Assembly: GCA_014526335.1 (NCBI GenBank)
Contig: JACTAT010000115.1
Coordinates: 248,001 to 312,000, forward strand
From: Chrysaora quinquecirrha
Taxonomy: Eukaryota; Cnidaria; Scyphozoa; Semaeostomeae; Pelagiidae
Direction: 5' to 3'
Length of the DNA stretch: 64,000 bases
Shown: in pieces, positions 13,226-24,884 of the stretch
Layout of the letters: each line of letters begins with the position of its first letter
Position numbering within the stretch: position 1 is the first letter of the stretch
Translations under genes and position numbers: made by a program
The notes under the pieces: generated by a model
Told to the model about the DNA's origin: nothing
Database searches by the model: none
The model's input: the letters and a program-made list of their open reading frames with translations, nothing else

Positions 13226-13680
13226 CGTTAAATCCTGCAAAGAATAAATAATAACCTTGATGATCATTTGATGATTGTTTTGATGAGTAATTTTACTCAC
13301 ACTACTTAGCCATTGCGCAATTTTTTTCTACTTACTCAACTTTTTCATTTTAACACAGAAAATCGGAACTATTTTGTCCAAAAGAGAGCAGATAGACAAG
13401 AAATCTGGGTGAGACACATTTAATAAAACTGTCTCTTTTTCATTCCAGATCGCTCCTATCAACAACGTTAAGTACCCTTCAAATATTAGGGACCTCTTTC
13501 ACTACCTGGAGATTTTGATATGCATTTTTATATCCAGTCTTTCAGTGATTATAACTTTTTGACCCAGTTATAAGGTGTTGAGGCGAAAAAATTACTTTTG
13601 TTGGAATATCTGAACAAAACCCTACCCAAAAGAGGAAAACATCAATGTGGTCAGCTAACAAATCCATTTTCTATAAGAAA

Positions 13681-15960
13681 CTATGCTCTGAGCCATGTTA
13701 CCGTATTAATTATGTCATATTTCGATCCTTTGCTAGGAACCTCCACTTTACGAGCAATTTCTTTAACCCTAGGCAAATTCCCCTCAAACAATATATCTAT
13801 TAACCTTTCCTTGGACGTTTCTCTGCAGTCTGGTTCTGCGCCTTGAGTCTCACAAATAATTGTTCGATGTTCGCTATGGACAACAAAGTCACCACAATTC
13901 GGTCCAATGTAGGGAACCCAAAAAGAAAGTTTGGGTGATAGCGCAAGACTTGGCAAGTTTCTCCTTTGAAAGCCCTTGCCGTAAACGTTTGACTGTATTT
14001 TTTCTCAAAAATCATCGCAGTGAACTAATTCCATACTGTCATTGTTTTCAGCTTGCAGCTCTTCATCACTTGTAGGGCAGTTGAAAATAACTTTTTGATT
14101 CAAATCGGCAATAAAAATGGTAGGAAAATAACAGCATTTCACACAATTAAACTCATATGTTCTGGCACTGACTGCCCCAGAATGTGCGGATGCGGAGTAA
14201 ACTTTATTCATGTAAATCTTTACATTACTGACGCTTTCAAGGATGTTGCAGAAAGTACCTACGGCAACATGATTTTTAGTCGCCTCTTGGAAAAACACAC
14301 AAACATCAAGTCCTATAAGAAATATGTCGTCGTAGTTGTATACACCATCCCGGTACTCTTGGTAGTGGTAAATGTTACTACAGTCAAAGCATTTTTTGAA
14401 AAATGTTTCTTTGCCGTCAACGAGTCCATGCATCGTCAATATTTGTACCCGATAAGTAATTTTCAATGGTTCTGACAATCTACTATTGCACCTATGGCAG
14501 TAAAGTTCTGCTGGTTTGAACACTAAGAGTAAAGAACCGTGTTTGACATCTATATAGTAAGTTTTGTAAGTTTTGATTGGCAGTGGGCTATTGGGCAAAA
14601 CATGTTTACCTTTGGTGTGTTTTGATTTTTGCGAGCAAAAGATTTGTTATAAACATCAGTCGTTTGTCTAACATTATGCACAGTAAGTTTTGTTGTACCT
14701 TGGGGAAGTTTGGCATAAGTAGAAATGTGTTTGCTTAAGTGTTTGAGGAAATAGGCCTTCTGTTGCACTATGTCTTCACAGAAGGTGTATTGGAAGAACT
14801 GGTTGTAGTCGAAACATCCGATCTATCACTAGACAAGGTGGAACAATCAATACTCCCTCCATTTACATTAGTCTCAGTGTTTACATTAGATTTTCGGGGA
14901 GTTAGTAAGTCTGGTTTTTCTGACCTGTTTGCTGCTCCATCAGCATTGGCAGATTTTGTCAATTCACGCTTAACTCAGGCACAAGATTTTCGATAAAATA
15001 TTCGAGGCAGGTCTGTGCCAAAAGTTTTGGTATTATGCTTAGATTGTCTGGCTTTCGGATGTTGCTGCTTGCAAGGCAGCTTCTGTTTCCCTACGCTAGA
15101 TCTGGCATTTGAATCCTCAGTGTAGAAACAGCTGGTAGCCCTAGCTTGATTCACATTTATGTGACCATTAAAAAGCCAGCTTGCAATTATAAGACGCAGG
15201 AAGTCATTGAAGGTCGATATACATTTCAGATACCAGAAATCTCGCTGGCAAGAGTTAGATCCCCCTCTTAAGGACTTAAAAGAAGGCTGATCAAAAGTGG
15301 CTATGCACATGCAAGTACGGTGCTAACATCACAAATACGGTGCTAACATCACAAATCAGTCTGGAGTGGAAAGTAGGCCCAGCAGTCACACGTTCAAGGA
15401 TGTTGCTCGTATCCACAAATGTGATGCATGTTGTTAGCATGAGCTGATTCTACGATAAAACCTGCGGCTACACTATCATCGCCAATGATACTTAATAATT
15501 CTCTGAAGAGTGTAACACATTCTTCAGGAATCAGCTACCCCAGAGAATCTCCAAGGATGAGAGTATTGTCATCAAAGGAATAAACACACATTGCAAAGTG
15601 ATTTTCGATATAGCATCTATTGCCGGCAACACTATGCCCAAGGTATGTTCTTCCATCAACATGCACTACATTAATGGAGAATACCACTTTGCTTGGACAT
15701 GAATGGGGCCATTTGCATTGCATTAGACAAGCTACCTGCTGCATTGACATGGCATCGTTAAAACAGAAAGCAAACGTGTCTATTGAAACATTGTTGAACT
15801 CATCTTTTCGCGCTTTTAGTTTGAAAGCCTCTAAACATTTCCTAAGGGTCCTGACATCGTAATACCATGCCCCAATTAACGCACAATGTGGAATACCGGT
15901 AATCTTCTCCTGCCTATCCAACTGTTGCATCGCTTGCTCAACCCATTTACGCAAGGTATT
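13681..15960 (-). pseudogene. Broken HMGXB3-like gene with Ulp1-like part
   Basis: Read right to left, 15954-15535 encodes NVVHVDGRTYLGHSVAGNRC and HFAMCVYSFDDNTLILGDSL. With PLQTD at about 15370 this resembles the His-Asp-Gln layout of Ulp1-type cysteine proteases, but the Cys region is broken by stops. The part at 14598-14005 has Cys pairs (LYCHRCNSRL, FKKCFDCSNIYHYQEYRDGV) typical of HMGXB3-like, KDZ-transposon-related proteins. The part at 13956-13681 has FWVPYIGPNC and a SAP-like end (VPSKGSKYDII). Stops and frame changes separate the blocks. The order of blocks suggests one ancestral gene, though two neighbours cannot be excluded. Confidence 0.65.
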
Positions 15961-16354
15961 GATACACTTATGTCTGTTTTTAACTTTATTGCAGTAGTAA
16001 TTTTTGTTACCTTCACAAGTGTATCCTGAAGGACTCTTGGCGGCTTTAAACTGATTGCAGCTCTTCTGCTCTATTGTTTCTTCTCATCTGCTGACAAGTC
16101 AACATTGATGGTGTCCTGTATAGCATAGGTAAATGGTTATTTTTTATCTTAGTGAAGAAGATTGTATTAATATATAACAATTAATATCATTAGTAATGTC
16201 TGGTCTAAGTACAAAAATCAGCAAAACGTAACTTACTTCTGACTTGTCACCTCCACCCGAATAGACTGAAGCAATTGAATTCTAAGAAAAAAATTTGAAG
16301 AAAGTCAGAGGGCAAGTCTGAGTGTTTGTATTCCTGTTCGTAGAGGAACAACTA

Positions 16355-16489
16355 ATCTGGGGGGATGTTGTAGTGTATGTATAAGGTAGTGTTACATGAG
16401 GTACTGGGTAGAAAGATGGTAGCCTGTGAGCACCATGCGGTCTAGAAGAGGTCATTAACTAATTATGGTTAATTCATGAATACTACAAC
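16355..16489 (+). repeat. Gypsy polypurine tract and short LTR
   Basis: A purine run (GGGGGGA) immediately precedes TGTTGTAGTG at 16366. About 124 bp later the sequence reads ACTACAAC, the inverse of the start, as LTR termini do. It is followed at once by TGGGGACGAGGATAA, a primer-binding-site-like motif usual in Ty3/gypsy elements. A polypurine tract normally sits before the 3' LTR, so its presence here before gag is odd. Confidence 0.6.
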
Positions 16490-17330
16490 TGGGGACGAGG
16501 ATAAGTGAAACTATTCTGTTGTGATTTCTCTACTTGTTTTTTTGATTATCATTCTCCTTTGTGATGGCTTTTCAAATGCCCTCCTTCCCACCCTTCGATA
16601 CCGAGGGTGATCCAAATGGCCTAAGCATTCGATGGCGTGAGTATCTCAACAGTTCCCGAATTTTCTTCTGGCCATGGATATCACCGATGATACAAGAAAG
16701 CATGCTATGCTACTTCATTATGGTGGCGAGGTTATCTATCGTATTTTCAAAGGCTTATCTGAAACAGGAGAGGCCAAGGATTTTAAACTGGCTGTTGATA
16801 AACTGAATGAGTATTTTTGTCCTAAACACAACCTTTGAATATGAGCGGTATGTTTTTAGGCAAGCCAAGCAGTTACCAAGTGAAACTCTAGATGCTTTTC
16901 ACACTCGTTTACGTAATTTGTCTCATGCATGTGAGTTTTCTGACCCTGACTCGGATATTAAAAGTCAAATAATCCAAGGCTGTAGTTCTGGCGGTTTGCG
17001 TAGAAGAGCTCTCAGAGAGTCAGCCCAAACTCTCTCACAACTGCTTACTCTAGGACCCTCTGTGGAAGTTGCTGAACTCCAAGCAGGTAATATTGAGCAG
17101 GACACAGCTGCGACTGTTGTAAATCGTATTGGTAACCAGCGTATCGGCTCAAAATTGGAAAAAACTAGGCCTAACAAACATTGCTTTAATTTTGGTGGTC
17201 CATAACCCCATTCTAGAGGCTCTCCTTGTCCTGCAAAAGGCAAACAGTGTGGTAAATGTGGAAAATACAATAATTTCAGTAAAGTATGCAAAAATCAGTT
17301 TCCTTCATCACACCCTGGTAGAAAATCTTT
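16490..17330 (+). pseudogene. Ty3/gypsy gag remnant
   Basis: Downstream of the LTR and primer-binding-like site, the frame starting at 16561 opens with MAFQMPSFPPFDTEGDPNGL, as gypsy gag proteins do, then shifts. The second frame (16807-17205) has LPSETLDAFHTRLRNLSHAC, a typical retrotransposon capsid helix, and DIKSQIIQGC. A zinc-knuckle pair follows in shifted frames (CFNFGGP, then CGKCGKYNNFSKVC). At least two frameshifts and a stop make it non-functional. Confidence 0.8.
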
Positions 17331-17479
17331 CCAGCCTGTCAGTAAAGTTGATCAGGAGTTCAAGGATGATATTTCAACAACCTCTTCTTCAGATGATAAG
17401 TTAATTTATTCAGTTGAAATTATAGGCAAGTGCACCTCTTCTCAGCATAATAAAAGACCAGAAACTAAAATCTAAGTTG

Positions 17480-18601
17480 GGAAAACCACCATAAAGTTTC
17501 TCAATGATACTGGTGCATCTGTAAACATTCTTCATAAGTTCACATACGATAGATTACAAACACATGATGATGGTTTAGCCCTGATGAAGTCTAATGTTAA
17601 GATTCAAGCCTATGGAGACAAACAGGGCCTTCGTGTATGTTGAAAAACAGATATAATGCTTGCAACAAACAATAAATTTGTTTTAGCAACCTTTTATGTT
17701 GTTGAGGGCAATGGTGGTTTTCTTGGATACAGCAGTGCAGTTGATCTAGGCTTGCTTAGCATGCACAATGATAATATTGAGACTTCCAAGTCAGCTGAAT
17801 TATCCACAGAAAACATGAAAAATCTGCCAGACAAGACTAAAAAGCTGATACACCAATACAAAAATGTTTTCAAGGGATAGGAAAACTTCATGGTGAAGGT
17901 CAAAATTCATGTTGATGAATCTGTCCCTCCTGTAGCCCAACATGCCGGAAGGGTGCCGTTTCACATATGAAAAGGTCTGTCAACAACACTGGATAACCTT
18001 GAGCAGCAAGGTATCATATAGAAGGTTCAAGGAGTAACTCCTTGGGTGAGTCCACTAGTGGTTGTTCCCAAACCAAGAAATCCACAAGAAATAAGAATCT
18101 GTGTTGACATGCGCCAGAGTCTGAGGGTCATGTCATCCCACACCAACTGTGGAAGAAATTGTTGAAAAGTTGCATGGCTCTGCTGTCTTCTCAAAACTTG
18201 ATCTCATGACTGGGTGTCATCAACTAGATTTAGATGAAGCAAGTAGACATCTAACAACCTTTGCTACCCATCAAGGCCTTTATCAGTACTCAAAGTTGAT
18301 ATTTGGCTTGTCATCTGCTGCAGAAATTTTTCAGCATGAAATTGAAAAGTGTTTATCTGGCATTGAAAACTCTCTGAATTTAAGTGATGATATTCTTGTC
18401 TTTGGTAAAACACTAGCTGAAAATGACATTGGCCTGCAAAATGTATTGGAAATGTTACAAAGAAAAAATTTAGCCAAATGCTTTAACAAGGACAACCTTG
18501 ATTTTTTTGGCTATCATTTTTCAGCTCAAGGAATGTCAGCAAGCGAAGAGAAAATCAAAGTAATCCAGAATGTCTCAGTTCCAACCTCAGTTGCTGAAGT
18601 C
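17480..18601 (+). pseudogene. Ty3/gypsy protease and RT, truncated
   Basis: The aspartic protease signature FLNDTGASVNIL lies at about 17500-17530, followed by a stop and a linker. The reverse transcriptase starts near 18010 with VTPWVSPLVVVPKPRN and continues at 18149-18601 with FSKLDLMTGCHQLDLDEASR and YQYSKLIFGLSSA. The catalytic box reads NLSDDILVFG, with SDD where most gypsy elements have YxDD. RT stops at about 18601, before its usual SFLG continuation, where foreign sequence begins. RNase H and integrase are absent. Confidence 0.85.
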
Positions 18602-19300
18602 AGATTTAGGTGACATTGATTTCTGCTCTCCTGCCCGAAGTAGCACGCCAAAAAAGAAACCTACGGGTCCGTTTCATGGTGTAACTTTAGTGAAATCCGA
18701 AAGGCAGCAAAAAACTCCAGCAGTTCATGAGAAAACAAGCGTGTTCGTAAAGGTCAATTGGAAGTCTAAATCAAGAGAGAAGAACCTTGGTGATGATCTT
18801 GTTTCTGTTGGTGCAATGCACTGTCATGGTACATATAAGCAATTGGCAGCTTCTGTCTGGCGTCATACCACACTGAGGGCACATCTTATTGAGATCTACT
18901 TGAAAGAAATAGACAAAGAATGTGCAGATCTTTGTGCACCTTGTAAAGAAAAGCCAGATACTTCCAAGAGAGCGAATAGAATTCTCTCTTTGACACCAAT
19001 GAAGAAAAAGAAAACCACTGGAAATCATCTTCCAAACAGCTGCCTCCGTTTAACTGGAAAGGATGACATTGTCAATTTCTCTTTTGACCAGCTGGACAAA
19101 GAACTTATAGAGAGAACACCGTTATCAAAGGCTGTGTCGTTATCAAAGGCTGTGTAGCAGCAAGAGGAGAGAAGATGACCTGTTTCTCTCTCCATCAGTG
19201 TGTATGGCAGCTTTTGTTTGTTTAAAGAACCGGTCTAGACGGATGACTGCAGTGCAGCTCATTATATCCCTAATGATGCCGGATTCTGGATTCATGGTAA
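18602..19300 (+). pseudogene. Fragment of an uncharacterised conserved gene
   Basis: An open frame continues from the gypsy junction to 19157 and includes DIDFCSPARSSTPKKKPTGP, FHGVTL, MHCHGTYKQLAASVWRH and NFSFDQLDKELIERTPL. An 18-bp tandem duplication (TTATCAAAGGCTGTGT plus 2 bp) at 19122-19157 ends in a stop. In another frame it goes on as RREDDLFLSPSVCMAAFVCL and KNRSRRMTAVQLIISL, ending near a GTAATT donor at about 19297. I recall similar proteins only as uncharacterised cnidarian entries. It is joined to gypsy DNA without its natural start. Confidence 0.5.
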
Positions 19301-19419
19301 TTGTCAAAACAATTGTCACAAAATTATACCTGATACAGTGTTTCATGAGCTAAAAATTTTAAATTGGGTTCTTATTATCTTTTATTCACTTTAGGCAACA
19401 CATCTTAGATTTCAGATTT

Positions 19420-21560
19420 CAGATTTTTTATTTTCAATCAAGAAGCCAAATTACATAGTTAAAATGTATACTTAAGCAGCTACTTGATGAATTAATGTAA
19501 CATTACAGAACAACAAGAAAAGAATTAAGTAACATAACAACAGCAGTAACAAAAGATATATTAAACTACATATCTAGGGGGCTCTGATTAGCCAAAACAC
19601 TTGTCAGTTTTTCAATCTATATGATGCATCCCAACAGTTTTTGATGCATTTGTTAATGAAGTGATTTAAATTTATATTGTCTTTATTCATTAGGAATATA
19701 AATTTGCTCTTGGGATCTAAAAATTCAAACCTTAGTTTTTTAGCTTGTATTTCATCAAACAATCTTTTCTGTTCTCCATTATTTAAATCACAAGAAACCA
19801 AACAGTGCATTTCATTGTGTACAAGTGTGTACAAATCCTATCTTCAGGTTTTTTCGGTGGTCTACAGTAATGACCTATTTAAATTTCTAAGCGATGGTCT
19901 GACAATCTGAATTTACTAACGGCTTTTCGTGTGTTTATGTCTTTTTCTTGAAGTAGATAGCGTTCTATTTTCATATCCTTTTTGAATAAACAGTATGTGC
20001 GCATTATTGGTTGACTTTTTAATGTTGCTTAAGTATTCTGCCGGCTGCAATCTATGATTCGTTGATGGATAAGGTCTGTTGTGTTCGACTTCCTATGTGT
20101 CTGTGTTTCATTACAGGATAGTGGCCAAAGATAACCTAGGCCATGTTTAAAGAAGATATTCTTCAATTGTGTTGTCCAGTCAAGTTTCATAGTTAAGTTA
20201 CTATTATAAATAATGCATAGAAGGTCGTCTTTTCCTTTTTAAGAAAGCGTATCCAATTTTTTATGGTTGACTTGAAACCAGAAATATGTTGTTGTAATCT
20301 GCCTAATTCACATCTGCATGCATTGTTAGAGGTGGATTTTTTAACTCCCAGTAGATTTTTGCAAAGTTTTATGTTGAGCTTTTCAATCGGATTTGTGTCA
20401 CTAAAACCATGTTTGAGACATCCCCAAAAGTCTACCCCATATAATAATACCGGCTTAGAACTATGAACTATGAACTAAGAACTATGTCGTTACGAAATAG
20501 ATCTCCTAAACAGTTTTTCATCTTTAAATATGCTTTCAGGGCACGTTTATATAGGTCATTTAGTAATTCGTTAATATTAAGAGTCGGGGTTATTCAGAAA
20601 CGAAGGTAATTAACACTTTTAACAGTTTCTAGATTTTGATCTTTGAAATAGAATGTGTTGCTCTGTAAGAACCTCCCTTCTTTGTTTAGAACCATGCATT
20701 TTGTTTTATTTATGTTCACTTTAAGCTTATTCATGTTACAATAGTTGTCAAGTTTGTCCAGAGATTGTTTTAAACTCTCTTTTGATTCCGATAGGATAAC
20801 AATATCATCGGCCCAAAAAAGGGATCCGATTGTGGTATCACCTAACTTTGCTGGATCACTTGATACTTTGCGAAAAATTTGGGGGAGATCACTTAAAAAG
20901 GCATTGAAAAGATTTGGACTCAGAATACAACCTTGTTTGACCCCTCTATTAATTTAAAAAAGATTAGTATTTTTGTCACCAATTTTTACGCAAGCTTTAT
21001 TGTTTTTATACATGTCCTTTATAACGTTATATATATTACCTCTAATACCTTATTTATGAAGTTTTTCAAGCATTGGTTTTCTAGATACGCTGTCAAACGC
21101 TTTCTCGAAGTCTATGAAACCAACATATAATTTTCTACCCTGTTTTTTACAAGTCTTGGCAATTAAAGAATGTAGGATCATTAAGCTATCAGACGTCCTG
21201 TTACCTTGTAGAAAACCAAGCTGCTCCGGTTTAATTATTTTATTTATCATTAGATAACGTGTTATTCTTTCATTAATTATGAGATTAAATTGTTTACCAA
21301 AACATCATGTTAGGGTTATTCCTCTGTAATTCGTTCCAATGATTTGTCACCTTTTTTATAAAGTGGAACAATCATGCTCTGTTTCCAACTCGAAGGAAAT
21401 ATACCATTCTCTAATAAGCTGTTGAATAGATTTACAAAAGTTTGCGGATAGAGGTTCACACAGATGGAAATCATTTCATTTAAAAGTTGGTCTGATCCAG
21501 ACACTTTACCTGATTTTAGTTTTTTAACTCCGTTAGTAAGATCTCGCAATGGTATTTTCT
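19420..21560 (-). mobile_element. 5'-truncated LINE, RT and 3' part
   Basis: Read right to left, the reverse transcriptase starts at 21549 with GVKKLKSGKVSGSDQLLNEM and has QLGFLQGNRTSDSLM, VGFIDFEKAFDSVSRKPMLE (motif A), GVKQGCILSPNLFNAF (motif B) and LFWADDIVILSES (catalytic ADD box, about 20800). The C-terminal region runs to about 19604. Several stops and frameshifts occur. The endonuclease half is missing, as usual for 5' truncation. It resembles the CR1/L2 side of the LINEs, though the clade is uncertain. Confidence 0.85.
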
Positions 21561-21945
21561 AAGTCATTGTGACGTCGATATTACTGTCTTCATTACCCTT
21601 GAAAATTTAAAGGTACTACCATCAGGAAGTAGAAACAAGTGAACAATCCCCGGTTACCCTCTCCGCCAGTATGTTGGAGAGTATTCCCTGTCTATATAAA
21701 AAGTTAACCAGAGGCAATTATTAAAACATTATGTGGCAAACAACTCGTTACCACTTCATTTTTAGCCTTTTACGGCATGTAAAAAGTTGTTCAGCGTGAA
21801 AATTCCGAAAAAATGATATATAATATGTCTATATTTGAAGAAACTTTTATTTCCGCTTTTTCGCAAATGTGCAATTACAAAAAGGGCCTGGGAAAGAGGG
21901 TTCTCCCACTTGGAATCATGGGGAATTTTTTCCCGTAATCTACAT
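21561..21945. other. Spacer, no gene seen
   Basis: A short AT-rich stretch lies between the LINE and the helicase exons. No domain or repeat was recognised. Confidence 0.5.
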
Positions 21946-21948
21946 ACC

Positions 21949-23197
21949 CTAGGGAGACTCTGTGGAAAGTTTCAGCTTTATAAAAATTTTTTCCCACAAA
22001 TTATCAAATACACCCGGACTATTTGCAGCCAGACAAGCAAACATCACAGCATTTGCAACCAAGTAAGCATGATGGATGGTTTCCTTGAAAATGTTTTTCA
22101 ACAAACTTTCTTTGGCAACCATCACTCGCTTCAATTCTTTCATGTCACTCTGATAATGGCTTGCAAGAAATCCATTGTATATCAGGTAGCACTGGCTTTT
22201 GATGTTGTCACGACTTGCTCTACCGCATTCTTGAAGATATGACTCCAGTGTTTTTGCAGGTCCAAAGTGAATTTCTCTGTGAACCTGTTTGCAGTCTATA
22301 CCCATTCCAAATGCAATGGTTGCCACCAAGATACGTAGACAACTGTCTACTTTTGTCATCTCATTGAGGACATGGTTTTTGACAGATGAAGGTGTGCCAG
22401 CATGAAACATTTCAACCAGTCTAGATTATGGGTCTTTACTTTCCGAGCTGTAAAGATTTTTTTTTCAGTTGGAGTTCACACATTCTCCAAATCAGTGCAC
22501 ATTGACTTGGAAAAACACTATAGTACTCTTGGTTTCTTTTACTTTAACTTCCAACTCATTTAATAATTCTGAAAAATATAATTTCAAACTTTGTGTCATT
22601 GCCCACATACTTGATGAAGAAGGAAAGATTTTCTTTGATAGAACTCTTTTCAATAACATATGTTGAGATTCTCTCAAGAATCAATGCAGCAAAGATTGAT
22701 GCTCTAGTTGTCTGTGAACCAGTAGCAGTCAATACAGCAATTTTCACGGATTGGTCCAAGAAAGCTCTTATTTCCCCAACCTTGCCATACCATTGTCGGA
22801 AAGCAGTTTTCTGTGACGAGGCCAAGCCCCCAGGAGGGAAAAATTAATTTTACATTAGAATTGTTTTTCATATATTTTTCAATAAATGATATGTAGAACA
22901 TGACAGAAAAAAGAACAACAATCCATATTGAATTGGCATTATCCCTATGATCATCATTGAGCTAGAGTTTATGACAAGTTAACTCACCATTGAGGAATAC
23001 AGTGTGCTTCATCAAAAACAGCACCAATACAACTTGTTGAGAATGCATCTGAAGAAAGGAATTTTCTCCATTGATTTGTTGCAAGCATGGATTCGGGCGA
23101 AGTGAAAATTATGTGATAGTTGCCAAATATTGTTGTTATCTTGCCATTCTTGGTATGGCATTTAGGCCCGCAAAAAGCAAGAGCTGTCTGTCTGGAT
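21949..23197 (-). pseudogene. RecQ-like helicase exons, partial
   Basis: Three exon-like blocks read right to left. The first (about 23197-22987) has YHIIFTSPESMLATNQWRKF and CIGAVFDEAHCIPQW, which is helicase motif II, then a GTGAGT donor. The second (about 22825-22556) has KVGEIRAFLDQSVKIAVLTA (motif III region). The third (22410-21949) has MFHAGTPSSVKNHV, ILVATIAFGMGIDCKQVHRE (motif V) and LQECGRASRD (motif VI). The ATP-binding exon (Walker A) is not in the window; sequence upstream of block one is an ISL2EU transposon. Such RecQ-like fragments could be host-derived or mobile. Confidence 0.75.
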
Positions 23198-23225
23198 TGA
23201 ACTTGAAAAGTAAAGGACGTCAAAG

Positions 23226-24792
23226 ATGGTTAATGGGAATTGTGCCGTAATCGGCTGTTTAAACAGTCGGTACAGAATAAGAAAATGGAAAAAACAAGTC
23301 TGCTTTGAACACGATAATCTGCATGAAAACTGTTCATGTCCACCACCATTCACACTTCATCGTTTCCCAAGCAAACAGTGCAACATGGCTTTAAGGCAGG
23401 AGTGGACCAGACTGATGAAAAGAACAACAGCTAAAAACGCAGCATGGGTACCGGGAGAAAGTGATATGGTTTGCTCTCAACATTTTGTTGATGCTAAGCC
23501 TACTCTTGCAAACCCAAATCCAACTATCAATTTGGGCTATGAGAGACCAACTAAAAAAGCATGAAGAACTTTAGTGCGACAAACAGCAATTGTACAAAGA
23601 GCTGAATGTGATTGTGAAATGACAAAAGAGGATCAGCCATTGCAAGGAGACTTTCTCATGCAGGATGAAGAGCCTAGGGACATCTGCGATGAGTTTTGTG
23701 CCAGTTGTAAGGAAAAGGATTCAGCAATCGAGACCCTTACAAAGAAATTAAATGACCTGACTGTTGAGGAAATAAAACTGAAAGGAGAAGTTGGTGACCT
23801 TTCAAGAAAAATCACAATTGCAAAAGCTGAAACGAAGCCATTCTCTTGGACTTATATTAAATCAGACTCCAAGATGAAATTTTATACTGGTATCCAAACG
23901 ATTGTCCTCTTTAATTTATTGCTTAGCTGGGTTAAGCCATGTATACCAGCTACTCTATTTTGGAGAGGTAGCAAGTGGATTTCAACATCCAAAAATCGTA
24001 AATTTCAAACAGGATCCCAGAAAATTGGAGGAAAGGATCAGCTACTTCTAACACTGATGCATTTGCGACTTGGGCTTATGAATGAAGACTTAGCTGACAG
24101 GTTTTACATATCAGCAAGCACTTGCTGTAACATTTTTGCCACTTGGATCAAATTATTAAGGAAGTTATTTTGGAGACAGCCTTCTCATCTGGCTCCCAAA
24201 GGAAGCAGTCTATTCAAATCTACCTAGCATGTTCAAACCAAAACACAGGAAAACAAGGTGCATCTTTGACTGCACAGAGATCTTTATTGAAAGGTCAAAA
24301 TCACTTGACATTCAGGCAGCCACTTGGTTCGATTACAAGAAGCACAACACCGTAAAGTTTTTAGTTGCAATTGCACCTAGTGGGTACATAATGTTCACTT
24401 CTGACTGCTATGGTGGGAGAACACCTGAACAGTACATTTGCCGAGATAGCAACTTTTATAACCATTTAGAATATGGGGATGAAATCATGGCGGATAGAGG
24501 ATTTCAAATAAAGGAAAACCTCCTGCACTACTACTGTAGTCTGAGCATTTTACCCGTTGCTCGAGTGAAGTCACAAATGACTTCAGGTGAATGCAGAACA
24601 ACAAAGGAGGTAGCAAACTTACGTATACATGTTGAGAGGGCAATAAACAGGATCAAAGAATTTAAAATTCTTAAAAGCACACTCCCAATCAATAGGCTTC
24701 CATTGGTAGATGACATTGTTAGAGCATGTGCATCTTTATGCAACGTTCAGCCAAGACTTATCAGAAATGTCACGTCTTGCAACTCAAGGTGA
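23226..24792 (+). pseudogene. THAP-DDE transposase of ISL2EU element
   Basis: The N-terminus is a THAP DNA-binding domain: CAVIGCLNS, TLHRFPS, W at EWTRL and CSQHF form the C2CH zinc set. A coiled coil follows (IETLTKKLNDLTVEEIKLK). A helix-turn-helix region comes next (GGKDQLLLTLMHLRLGLMNE, ADRFYISASTCCNIFATW). The catalytic domain has FDCTEIFIERS (first Asp), DEIMADRGFQ (second Asp) and HVERAINRIKEFKIL (Glu). An in-frame TGA at 23562-23564 and a one-base frameshift near 24220 break it. Otherwise the domain order is complete, so inactivation looks fairly recent. Confidence 0.85.
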
Positions 24793-24884
24793 TTAATTCA
24801 TTGACAATGATAACTATTTTTCATCTGTTTTTTTTTGTTCCTAGGCAAAGCTAAAAAGTTACTTGTAGACTAGTAATTAAATTT

